Source of the DNA: JANNFX01 sp040080075
Lineage (GTDB): Bacteria > Pseudomonadota > Alphaproteobacteria > Rhizobiales > Hyphomicrobiaceae
DNA length: 9,112 nt
Assembly (NCBI GenBank): GCA_040080075.1
Contig: JBEBJD010000332.1
Location: 1 to 9,112 of the forward strand
Reading direction: 5' to 3'
The notes under the pieces: model-generated
Told to the model about the DNA's origin: nothing
The model's database searches: none
The model's input: only the letters and a program-made list of their open reading frames with translations
Made by a program: the position numbers and the translations under genes
Shown: positions 1-6,609 of the stretch, piece after piece
Layout: the number at the start of each line of letters is the position of its first letter
How positions within the stretch are numbered: position 1 is the stretch's first letter

Positions 1-65
1 GCAAAGTCGAATCGGAACCCCGCTTCGAAGGCCGTCAAATGGTGATGGTGCTGGCACCCAAGTAG
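1..65 (+). CDS. 3' end of an unidentified gene (partial)
   Basis: The frame beginning at base 3 is open to a TAG at 63-65 and gives a C-terminal tail ending RFEGRQMVMVLAPK. The rest of the gene lies outside the window. The tail is too short to name a family. It is basic and ends in a hydrophobic strand, which would suit the last beta strand of a small domain, but that is a guess. The gene runs in the same direction as the PilZ gene that follows 91 bases later. A second frame is also open here (base 2 to about 136), so the choice of frame rests on the natural stop and the better codon use. Confidence 0.45.
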   Translation, partial: KVESEPRFEGRQMVMVLAPK

Positions 66-127
66 GGGCCGGCACCGTCAGTCGAATGGTCGCTAAATCC
101 TTTTTTACTATCTTTGGGTGTATGCTT

Positions 128-144
128 TCAGATTAACAATCTGA
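128..144 (+). promoter_or_regulatory. Perfect inverted repeat overlapping the ribosome binding site of the PilZ gene
   Basis: TCAGATT (128-134) and AATCTGA (138-144) are perfect reverse complements separated by AAC. The right arm contains the first two bases of GAGG (143-146), the only good Shine-Dalgarno sequence before the PilZ gene. As RNA the hairpin could hide the ribosome binding site. As DNA it could be an operator for a dimeric repressor. The sequence does not tell which, and chance is possible. Confidence 0.4.
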
Positions 145-156
145 GGTTTGCAACCG

Positions 157-1071
157 TTGAACTACCTCCAGTCCATCCTTTCGCTCGATGCCACCAGTTT
201 TGCCGGGGGTACGAGCGCCGCCGCCGGCGCTGATGTCAGCGGAAATGATCGCAGCGTGGAGTTGCGATTGGCAGACGGACTGGCGACGGAGACAGAGACG
301 GCAGCAACTTTTGTCGCCGTTTGCGCGAGCATTTCGAATGCTTTGTCAGTCGCATGCGCCACCCGCCACCTCAGTGCCCGGGCTTTGCTGACCTATGCCG
401 TTCCTGACATGCCAATGTTGGCGGCTGCCCTTCCGCGCCTCATTGACGGATATGCACTCTCCAGTCTGTTCGCTCCGTCCCAAGAATTCCTAGCGCGCAA
501 CTCTTTGGTGCAGCGGATGAGTCGGGCCTTTGCGCGGGAGATAGCTGGCTGGCCACAGGATCGCACGGTTGAATTGTCTTCGCTTCAAGACGCCTGGGCC
601 CACGCGTGTGAGGCCATGCTCGCGTTAAGAGCGGAGCTGGTCAACGTGCGGCTGAACCTTGCGGCTGAAACGAATAACCCAGAAGCGCGTACGGCCCACC
701 GGCGGCTCTCTAGCCTCCTCAGCGCTGCGGCCAATGGCGGCTATCCTTGCGTCGAGAGGGGCGGCACAGTTGTCATTCCGGGGTGGGCTGAACGGCGCCG
801 TCATCCGAGGCAATATATTGATATTAATATAGAGATTTGTATTTTTGATCGGCTTTTTGCGGCCCATACGTTCGACGCCTCATCGGGCGGACTAGGTATC
901 GATGAATTGCCCATTGCCTTCCTGCAACTCGCCAGGCAGGGCGACGCTATCTCTTTCACGCTGCCAGGGGGCCACATGCTACGTGGTTCCATCGCCTGGA
1001 TTGCAGGCGCTGCGGCGGGCATAACCCTGACCGAGCCACTCGCTCCACATGACCCGATTTTGGCCGTTTAG
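157..1071 (+). CDS. PilZ-domain protein (probable c-di-GMP receptor)
   Basis: This encodes about 304 residues with a C-terminal PilZ domain from about residue 212 to the end. The two c-di-GMP signatures are visible: RxxxR within ERRRHPR (R214 and R218) and DxSxxG within DASSGG (240-245). PilZ proteins bind cyclic di-GMP and pass the signal to motility, polysaccharide synthesis or the cell cycle. The output here is unknown. Residues 1-210 match no family I know. They are alanine-rich and probably helical, with no membrane segment or signal peptide, so the protein is probably cytoplasmic. I chose TTG at 157 because GAGG at 143-146 lies 10 bases upstream. The alternative TTG at 148 has only one base of spacing. 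The codons around R218 use rare AGG and ATA in a strikingly AT-rich patch. The stop codon lies within a dispersed repeat. Confidence 0.85.
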   Translation: MNYLQSILSLDATSFAGGTSAAAGADVSGNDRSVELRLADGLATETETAATFVAVCASISNALSVACATRHLSARALLTYAVPDMPMLAAALPRLIDGYALSSLFAPSQEFLARNSLVQRMSRAFAREIAGWPQDRTVELSSLQDAWAHACEAMLALRAELVNVRLNLAAETNNPEARTAHRRLSSLLSAAANGGYPCVERGGTVVIPGWAERRRHPRQYIDINIEICIFDRLFAAHTFDASSGGLGIDELPIAFLQLARQGDAISFTLPGGHMLRGSIAWIAGAAAGITLTEPLAPHDPILAV

Positions 1072-1170
1072 AGCATTTGGCCAGCGAAGTGGAGCCCGGT
1101 TCTTCGTCGAAAATGCGCCAATACAATCGATTAGAGCGCAGATCCGACTCCCTCGGATCGCAAAGCGCTG
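1067..1170 (+). repeat. Dispersed palindromic intergenic repeat, copy 1 (long form)
   Basis: The core, 1067-1125, matches copy 2 (8996-9054 on the minus strand) at about 51 of 59 positions by eye. It begins TTTAGAGCATTTG and includes CCCGGTTC and GAAAATGCG. The core is itself palindromic: GCATTT near the left end can pair with AAATGC, and CGAAG with CTTCG inside it. The second half carries a hairpin, GATCCGA (1141-1147) with TCGGATC (1153-1159), flanked by AGCGC (1135-1139) and GCGCT (1165-1169). The left edge supplies the TAG stop of the PilZ gene. I recognise the motif as resembling REP-like elements common in Rhizobiales genomes. The family assignment is from memory. Confidence 0.75.
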
Positions 1171-1229
1171 AAGGAAAAGCCACTGCTCAGCAATACACCG
1201 CTGATTTCGTCGCAGCAGCCAAGCATTGC

Positions 1230-1259
1230 TTGCATCGGAGCCTCAGCCCCCTCCATAAT
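1230..1259 (+). promoter_or_regulatory. Candidate promoter of the EF-hand lipoprotein gene
   Basis: TTGCAT (1230-1235) and CATAAT (1254-1259) are separated by 18 bases. They match three of six -35 consensus positions and five of six -10 positions. Transcription would start near 1266, about 50 bases before the ATG. The match is modest and alphaproteobacterial promoters are variable, so this is tentative. Confidence 0.3.
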
Positions 1260-1314
1260 TTGGCGTTAATCCGGCGCCAAGACCGGTGTCATAAATGGGG
1301 GGAGACGACGGACC

Positions 1315-1824
1315 ATGATCACCACACCAATCTTGGCACGGCCCAAAGCGGCAGCGCTGATGGGGCTCGTGGCTTTCCTGGCAGCAGGTTGCAGCAGTTC
1401 GTCAAATCCGTTCAATTCCGCCAGCGACTTCGATCGCACCTTCATCGGTGCAGCTCAAACGTGGGATCTCGACAAGAACAGTGTCGTCTCGTGCGATGAG
1501 TGGAAACAGTACGCCGCCACGTCGATGCGGGAAGCCGATGGCAATGGCGATGGCGCCCTTTCGCCCGAAGAATTTGAAGTGATGGCCAAGAGCGACCGGC
1601 TGTTCTCAGTGGCCGACGCTAAATATTACGATGGCAATTCCGATGGCCGGGTCAGCGCCGAAGAGCTGACCGGTAGGCAAAACCGGGCCTTCAACCTGCT
1701 CGATAAGAACAATGACTGCCAGATCGATCGCACCGAGACGGCTCAGGTTGTGCAGGTCGATAAAAAGAAAGACACCAGCACCGCGCCCACGCAAGAAGAT
1801 ATGAAGCGCGGTAGCCAACGCTAA
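1315..1824 (+). CDS. EF-hand calcium-binding lipoprotein
   Basis: A 169-residue protein with a lipoprotein signal peptide: a hydrophobic stretch ends in the lipobox LAAGC, with C26 as the lipidated residue. Four canonical 12-residue EF-hand loops follow at 51-62, 75-86, 106-117 and 130-141. Each has Asp at position 1, Asp or Asn at 3 and 5, and Glu at 12. It should sit in the envelope facing the periplasm and bind Ca2+. Whether it is a sensor, a buffer or a structural protein is unknown. The tail from about 148 is lysine-rich and polar. Two cysteines, C60 (position 10 of loop 1) and C135 (position 6 of loop 4), could form a disulfide joining the first and last hands. GGAG at 1301-1304 is 10 bases before the ATG. 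The gene converges on the sugar dehydrogenase gene with only 16 bases between stops. Confidence 0.88.
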   Translation: MITTPILARPKAAALMGLVAFLAAGCSSSSNPFNSASDFDRTFIGAAQTWDLDKNSVVSCDEWKQYAATSMREADGNGDGALSPEEFEVMAKSDRLFSVADAKYYDGNSDGRVSAEELTGRQNRAFNLLDKNNDCQIDRTETAQVVQVDKKKDTSTAPTQEDMKRGSQR

Positions 1825-1840
1825 GTCAGCGTAGCGATAC

Positions 1841-2980
1841 TCATGGGGCCGGAGATAGCCGCAAGAGGCGGCCTTGGGGACTGTCTGTCAGCACCAGAAC
1901 CGAACCATCGGGAGCTTGGCGTACATCGCGAATGCGTTCGCCAAATTCACCCAGCAGCGTCTCTTGTGCAACGACCACACCGTTAGCGAAGACCAGACGC
2001 TGCAGTTGAGCGCCATTGAGCGCGCCGATCAACGCATTGCCGCGCCACGACGGAAACATATCGCCCGTATAAAACATCAGCCCTGACACAGCAATTGACG
2101 GGTCCCAATAATAGACCGGCTGTTCCATGCCGTCTTTGGCAGTCCCCACGCCAATGGATTTCCCATTATAGTCACGCCCATAGGTTATGACCGGCCAACC
2201 GTAGTTTTTTCCCGCTTCCGGATGATTGAGTTCATCTCCCCCCATCGCACCATGCTCGACCGTCCACAGTTGACCGGTTTGCGGATGTAGCGCTGCTCCT
2301 TGCATGTTGCGATGACCGATCGACCATACTTTGCCGTCCCAACTGGCAAGCTTGGGGTTGTCAGCAGCGGGTGCGCCATCGGCCGTTATGTGGATGACTT
2401 TGCCTAGATGATTGCCTGGATTTTGGGCCTGATCGCGCGCAGAGAAACGATCGCCAGTTGTCACAAACAACGTGCCATCGCGGGCAAAAACCAAGCGAGA
2501 GCCAAAATGAGCCGCACTATTGATGGCTGGCTGCTGTTGAAAAATGATCTGCACATTTTCGAGATGGCCACCCTCGCCGCCAAGGACCAGTTTAGCGCGC
2601 GCGACGCTGGTACCATTGCCTGCTTCGCCGCGGGGCTCGGAAAAGGAAAAAAATATCAATCCGTCACTAGCAAAGCCGGGTGACAAGGCGACATCCAGCA
2701 ACCCACCCTGCCGCTGGGTCTCACATTTGGGCACGCCGGAAATATCCCATGCCGTCTTGCCATCGGCGCTGATCAATTTGAGCCGTCCGGGGCGTTCCGT
2801 CACCAGAAACCGGCCATCCGGTAAGACCTGCAGGCCCCACGGGTTCGCAAGCCCTTTAGCGACCGTCTCAATTTTGACGCGGCTGGAAGCAGTTGAGGGT
2901 GCATTGGTTTGCGCCGCATGGGCCAATGGTGCCCAAAACGAGAGCATCCCAAAAGCAAAACCAGCAATCCGGCCCATCAT
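1841..2980 (-). CDS. PQQ-dependent sugar (aldose/sorbosone-type) dehydrogenase, exported
   Basis: A 379-residue six-bladed beta-propeller dehydrogenase of the soluble glucose dehydrogenase/YliI (Asd) family. These enzymes oxidise aldose sugars in the periplasm with pyrroloquinoline quinone as cofactor. A signal peptide ends near AHA-A (residues 21-23). Family landmarks in order are NPWGLQVLPDGRFLVTERPG (46-65), QGGLLDVALSPGF (91-103), AAHFGSRLVF with the probable catalytic His158, IGHRNMQG with R224 and N225 (equivalent to the PQQ-contacting Arg-Asn of soluble glucose dehydrogenase), EHGAMGGDELN (242-252) and GKNYGWPVITYG (257-268). Length is normal for the family. On the minus strand AAAAGG lies 8 bases before the ATG. 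No PQQ synthesis genes are in view, so the cofactor must come from elsewhere. The true sugar substrate cannot be read from the sequence. Confidence 0.92.
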   Translation of the reverse strand: MMGRIAGFAFGMLSFWAPLAHAAQTNAPSTASSRVKIETVAKGLANPWGLQVLPDGRFLVTERPGRLKLISADGKTAWDISGVPKCETQRQGGLLDVALSPGFASDGLIFFSFSEPRGEAGNGTSVARAKLVLGGEGGHLENVQIIFQQQPAINSAAHFGSRLVFARDGTLFVTTGDRFSARDQAQNPGNHLGKVIHITADGAPAADNPKLASWDGKVWSIGHRNMQGAALHPQTGQLWTVEHGAMGGDELNHPEAGKNYGWPVITYGRDYNGKSIGVGTAKDGMEQPVYYWDPSIAVSGLMFYTGDMFPSWRGNALIGALNGAQLQRLVFANGVVVAQETLLGEFGERIRDVRQAPDGSVLVLTDSPQGRLLRLSPAP

Positions 2981-3096
2981 CGCAAATACCTTTTCTCAAC
3001 AGAACCAAGCCCAATGCAACACTGCCACACGGATTGAGCCATTATCTTCAGGATCATTGTTTGAATTTCCGGCAACTACCAGCCATATACGCCACC

Positions 3097-3966
3097 ATGA
3101 GCATCGCAACGCCATTAGCATTCGAAAAAATGAACGGCCTTGGCAACGAGATCGTCGTGGTTGATCTGCGCGGATCAAAGCGTGTCTTGACGCCCACTGA
3201 GGCCCACAAGATTGCTTCCCAGAAGGCCTCACACTTCGACCAAATGATGGTCCTGCACGACCCCAAAAGTGCGGCCACGGCGGCTTTCGTCAAAATTTAT
3301 AACACTGACGGGTCGATGAGCGCGGCGTGTGGAAACGGCACCCGATGCATTGGCTGGACCGAAAGTCAGCGCACCGGCCGGCCATCCATGACTTTTGAGA
3401 CCGAGGCCGGACTGTTGCGTGTGGATGTCGAAAACCTAGACCGGATTACGGTGGACATGGGCGAGCCAAAATTCAGGTGGGATGAAATTCCACTCTCTGA
3501 GCCGTTCCACAACACCCGCGCCATCGAGTTGCAGATTGGCCCTATCGACGCACCCGTTCTGCACTCGCCGTCCGTGGTCAACACCGGCAATCCCCATGCA
3601 ATTTTTTGGGTCGATGACGTCAACGCCTATGATCTAAGCAAGTTCGGGCCGCTTTTGGAGAACCATCCGATCTTTCCTGAACGGGCAAATATTTCCCTGG
3701 CCCGCGTTACTTCCCGCTCGACCATTACGTTGCGGACCTGGGAAAGGGGTGCGGGCCTGACCCTGGCTTGCGGCACTGCTGCTTGCGCGGCCGCGGTTGC
3801 CGCTGCGCGCAAGGATTTGACCGGCCGCACCGTCACAGTAACCCTGCCGGGCGGGCCGCTTGTTATCGAATGGACACCTTCGAACCGTATTATGATGACC
3901 GGAGCGGTTGCAGTGGAACATCACGGCCTGCTGGACCGCAATCTCGAGGCAACGATCGCCACCTAG
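3097..3966 (+). CDS. dapF: Diaminopimelate epimerase
   Basis: 289 residues. DapF converts LL-diaminopimelate to the meso form in the cytoplasm, using two active-site cysteines as acid and base without a cofactor. Meso-diaminopimelate is used in peptidoglycan and is the precursor of lysine. Both catalytic cysteines are present: C78 in ACGNGTRC and C225 in LACGTAACA. The N-terminal FEKMNGLGNE (9-18), VNTGNPHA (161-168) and RTWERGAG (213-220) are family signatures. The frame is open upstream to 2893, but that stretch overlaps the antisense dehydrogenase gene. The ATG at 3097 places KMNGLGNE at the usual distance from the N terminus. There is no strong Shine-Dalgarno sequence before it. The gene is divergent from the dehydrogenase across a 116-base spacer that presumably holds promoters for both. 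Its TAG stop lies in a long inverted repeat. Confidence 0.95.
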   Translation: MSIATPLAFEKMNGLGNEIVVVDLRGSKRVLTPTEAHKIASQKASHFDQMMVLHDPKSAATAAFVKIYNTDGSMSAACGNGTRCIGWTESQRTGRPSMTFETEAGLLRVDVENLDRITVDMGEPKFRWDEIPLSEPFHNTRAIELQIGPIDAPVLHSPSVVNTGNPHAIFWVDDVNAYDLSKFGPLLENHPIFPERANISLARVTSRSTITLRTWERGAGLTLACGTAACAAAVAAARKDLTGRTVTVTLPGGPLVIEWTPSNRIMMTGAVAVEHHGLLDRNLEATIAT

Positions 3967-4031
3967 TGTTCTGGTTTAACAAACGCTTGCCCGTCTTCGC
4001 ACGTACCTAAGCGTTTGATCCAGAACGCTAG
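3963..4031 (+). repeat. Two-tier inverted repeat starting on the dapF stop codon
   Basis: The outer arms CTAGTGTTCTGG (3963-3974) and CCAGAACGCTAG (4020-4031) pair over 12 positions with one G-T wobble. The inner arms AAACGCTT (3981-3988) and AAGCGTTT (4009-4016) pair perfectly over 8. The two stems are separated by unequal bulges of 6 and 3 bases and capped by a 20-base loop. No T-run follows, so it is not a classical intrinsic terminator. It may act as an mRNA-stabilising or processing hairpin between dapF and mtaB, or be one copy of a dispersed palindromic repeat. No second copy is seen in this window. Confidence 0.75.
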
Positions 4032-4123
4032 CTTCAATCGCCATAAACGGCTATCACTCGTCGTCCCAAAAATGCCCCGCAGGATGATGGCTCAACCTCA
4101 GCTCGCTCAAGAGAATTTGCTCC

Positions 4124-5392
4124 GTGTCTGACCAAGCTCTCGAACCGCAAGTCATTACGCTTGGCTGCCGCCTCAACATCGTTGAATCCGAGGCGATCCG
4201 CCGTCATGCCAGCTCTGCCGGACTCAAGGATTGCGTAATCATCAATACGTGTGCGGTAACCCAAGAGGCTTTACGGCAAGCGGCACAATCCATTCGCAGG
4301 ATCCGGCGCCAGCGGCCGGCTGCAAAAATCATCGTCACAGGATGTGCAGCACAAATCGATCCCCAGCGCTTTGCTTCCATGCCCGAGGCCGACTACGTCA
4401 TCGGCAACGCTGAAAAGCTGAAGGCCGAAACGTATCTGAGGCTTGCCGATACGGTACATGAACGCGTTCTGGTCAACGATATCATGAGCGTGCGTGAGAC
4501 AGCCGGCCACATGATCGATGGGTTCACATCGCGTGCCCGGGCCTTCATCCAGATCCAAAATGGATGCGACCACCGCTGCACATTTTGCATCATTCCCTTT
4601 GGCCGGGGGCCCGCGCGCTCAGTGCCCGCGGGCGATATTGTGGATGCAGTGCGCCGGCTTGCCGGAAACGGTTATAGCGAGGCGGTGCTGACCGGCGTCG
4701 ATATCACTTCTTACGGCGCGGACTTACCCGGCGAAATGAGTCTTGGCCATCTGGTGCGCCATATCCTGAAACAGGTTCCCGAATTGCCGCGCTTGCGCCT
4801 GTCATCAATTGATCTAGTTGAAACAGATCCGCATCTTCTGGCTGCACTCGCCGATGAGCCGCGATTGATGCCGCATTTACATCTCTCGCTTCAATCGGGC
4901 GATGACATGATCTTGAAGCGCATGAAGCGCCGTCATCTTCAAGCTGATTCAATTGCTTTTTGCCGTGAAGTCCGCCGGCTTCGCCCCGACACCGTATTCG
5001 GCGCCGATCTGATTGCCGGATTCCCAACCGAAACCGAGGCCATGTTCACCAACACTCTCAATGTCATCGACGACTGCGGATTGACGTACCTGCACGTATT
5101 TGGATTTTCACCGCGCGAGGGCACCGCTGCCGCCCGTATGCCGCAAATCGCCAAGCCGGTAATCAAGGAGCGGGCCGGCCGCTTGCGCAACAAGGGGAAT
5201 GAAGCGTTGCATCGCTATCTTGACAGCGTTGCGGGAACCGAAGTGGAGGTTCTTATCGAAAATGGCGGCATCGGCCGCACGCCGCATTTTGCCGAAGTGT
5301 CGATTGGCACAGGATGCGAAGCTGGACACATCCGCCGTGCCCGCACGCTGGCCCACAATGGCCGCCGCTTATCGGGCGAGGTAATTACGTGA
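4124..5392 (+). CDS. mtaB: tRNA t6A37 methylthiotransferase (radical SAM)
   Basis: 422 residues. MtaB adds a methylthio group to t6A at position 37 of tRNAs reading ANN codons, giving ms2t6A. The N-terminal UPF0004 domain has the three cluster-binding cysteines C15 (LGCRLN), C43 (NTCAVT) and C74 (TGCAAQ). NTCAVT, rather than the NTCSFI or NTCHIR type of the sister enzymes RimO and MiaB, favours MtaB. The radical SAM motif is C148-x3-C152-x2-C155 in NGCDHRCTFC. LTGVDITSYG (189-198), LHLSLQSGDD (252-261) and ADLIAGFPTET (294-304) follow. The C-terminal part, from about 370, would be a short TRAM domain. The start is GTG at 4124, the only plausible one because a TGA in frame lies at 4085. The Shine-Dalgarno sequence is weak (AAGAGA, about 9 bases upstream). 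Its stop overlaps the ftsY start by 4 bases. Confidence 0.95.
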   Translation: MSDQALEPQVITLGCRLNIVESEAIRRHASSAGLKDCVIINTCAVTQEALRQAAQSIRRIRRQRPAAKIIVTGCAAQIDPQRFASMPEADYVIGNAEKLKAETYLRLADTVHERVLVNDIMSVRETAGHMIDGFTSRARAFIQIQNGCDHRCTFCIIPFGRGPARSVPAGDIVDAVRRLAGNGYSEAVLTGVDITSYGADLPGEMSLGHLVRHILKQVPELPRLRLSSIDLVETDPHLLAALADEPRLMPHLHLSLQSGDDMILKRMKRRHLQADSIAFCREVRRLRPDTVFGADLIAGFPTETEAMFTNTLNVIDDCGLTYLHVFGFSPREGTAAARMPQIAKPVIKERAGRLRNKGNEALHRYLDSVAGTEVEVLIENGGIGRTPHFAEVSIGTGCEAGHIRRARTLAHNGRRLSGEVIT

Positions 5393-6555
5393 GCGAGCCC
5401 ACAGAAAAGCCCCGTGGCCTGTTCGGCCGGCTGTTTGGAGGCAAGGCAGAACCTGTCCAGACGCCTGCCAGTGCGACGCCTTCCCCAGCAGAAGCGGTTC
5501 CAGGCTCCGCAGCACAAACAGATGAACGCGGCATTGAACCGGACTGCGCACCAGTCCCTCCACCGCCAACTGAAAATGCTGCCCAACGCGAAATGGCGGC
5601 CGCAACAGCCGGACAGGAGCAAGGCACGGCTGTTGAAAAACCCAAGAGCTGGTTGCAACGCCTCACAAGTGGTCTCACCAAGACGTCCTCCAAGTTGTCA
5701 GACGGCATCACGGGCCTGTTCACCAAACGCAAGCTCGACGCCACGACCTTGGATGATCTTGAGGATCTGCTCATTCAATCCGATCTGGGCGTCGAGACCG
5801 CGCAGCGTATCACTGGGGCGATCTCAAAGGAGCGTTTCGACAAAGGCATTTCGGCTGATGACGTGCGCTCCATTCTCGCCACTGAAGTGGCCCGTGTGCT
5901 GAGTCCAATAGCCAAACCGCTCATCATCGATCCCAGCCGCAAGCCCCATGTCATTCTGGCCGTTGGCGTCAATGGCTCGGGCAAGACCACCACCATCGGC
6001 AAGCTCGCGGCACAGTTCAAACGCGAGGGGAAATCCGTCATGCTGGCCGCAGGCGATACGTTCCGGGCGGCGGCCATCGACCAGCTCAAGATTTGGGGCG
6101 AGCGAACGGGAGCGCCCGTGGTTGTCCGCGAGACGGGATCGGATTCGTCTGGCCTGGCATTCGATGCCCTCAAAGATGCACGCGACGGCGGTTACGATGT
6201 GCTTTTGATGGACACGGCCGGCCGGCTGCAGAACAAACAGGCCCTCATGGAAGAACTCGAAAAAGTCATCAGGGTCATGAAGAAACTCGATCCTTCGGCT
6301 CCACACGACGTGCTTCTGGTGCTCGATGCCACGACCGGCCAGAACGCATTGTCGCAGGTGGAGGTGTTCGCCAAATCCGCCGGCGTCACGGGCCTCATTA
6401 TGACAAAACTCGACGGAACGGCGCGGGGCGGCATTCTGGTCGCAATTGCCGCAAAGTATGGATTGCCGGTTCACGCTATTGGAGTTGGCGAGGGCATCGA
6501 CGATCTCCAGCCCTTCGAGGCCGGCGAATTTGCCAAGGCTATTTCACTCAGCTGA
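5389..6555 (+). CDS. ftsY: Signal recognition particle receptor FtsY
   Basis: 388 residues. FtsY is the membrane-associated GTPase that receives SRP-ribosome complexes and hands them to the translocon. The NG domain fills about 85-388. GTPase motifs are G1 GVNGSGKTT (193-201), G2 DTFRAAA (223-229), G3 DTAGR (275-279), G4 TKLDG (339-343) and the closing GVGEGIDDLQPF (365-376). VLDATTGQNA (311-320) is also typical. Ahead lies a short Pro/Ala/Glu-rich linker and, at the very N terminus, GLFGRLFGGK (10-19), an amphipathic membrane-targeting segment. A second such segment, KSWLQRLTSGLTKTSSKL (86-103), lies at the N-domain boundary. The A domain is much shorter than in enterobacteria. I chose GTG at 5389, inside the mtaB stop (GTGA), with GCGAGG 8 bases upstream. 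The open frame extends to an ATG at 5314, but the peptide it adds is only mtaB read out of frame. The overlap predicts translational coupling. Confidence 0.96.
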   Translation: MSEPTEKPRGLFGRLFGGKAEPVQTPASATPSPAEAVPGSAAQTDERGIEPDCAPVPPPPTENAAQREMAAATAGQEQGTAVEKPKSWLQRLTSGLTKTSSKLSDGITGLFTKRKLDATTLDDLEDLLIQSDLGVETAQRITGAISKERFDKGISADDVRSILATEVARVLSPIAKPLIIDPSRKPHVILAVGVNGSGKTTTIGKLAAQFKREGKSVMLAAGDTFRAAAIDQLKIWGERTGAPVVVRETGSDSSGLAFDALKDARDGGYDVLLMDTAGRLQNKQALMEELEKVIRVMKKLDPSAPHDVLLVLDATTGQNALSQVEVFAKSAGVTGLIMTKLDGTARGGILVAIAAKYGLPVHAIGVGEGIDDLQPFEAGEFAKAISLS

Positions 6556-6609
6556 TGACGTGGCGCGAGCCGTTCTAGTGCCACAAATAGGGGTTCACGT
6601 CCAAACACC
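6556..6609 (+). other. ftsY-yciB spacer with two competing inverted repeats
   Basis: GTGGC (6560-6564) can pair with GCCAC (6580-6584), and GACGTG (6557-6562) can pair with CACGTC (6596-6601). The left arms overlap, so the two stems exclude each other. AGGGG at 6589-6593 is the likely ribosome binding site for the next gene, though its 16-base spacing is long. Stems this short can arise by chance. Confidence 0.25.

Noticed and set aside
1077..1499. 140-residue plus-strand open frame between the PilZ and EF-hand genes
   Set aside because: It runs through repeat copy 1 and overlaps the EF-hand gene in another frame. Its composition is unlike a real protein, and the EF-hand gene is clear.
1817..1832. 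Short hairpin between the convergent EF-hand and dehydrogenase genes as a bidirectional terminator
   Set aside because: The stem is only about five bases with no T-run on either strand, so it cannot be supported as a terminator.
2893..3096. N-terminal extension of dapF to an ATG at 2893
   Set aside because: It would overlap the antisense sugar dehydrogenase gene and add 68 residues with no DapF similarity. The normal DapF N terminus starts near 3097.
5314..5388. FtsY start at the ATG at 5314
   Set aside because: The added residues are mtaB read in another frame. GTG at 5389 has a good Shine-Dalgarno sequence and gives a typical FtsY N terminus.
5824..6474. 216-residue minus-strand open frame within ftsY
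   Set aside because: It lies wholly antisense to conserved GTPase motifs, and its composition mirrors GC-rich third positions. It is a shadow frame.
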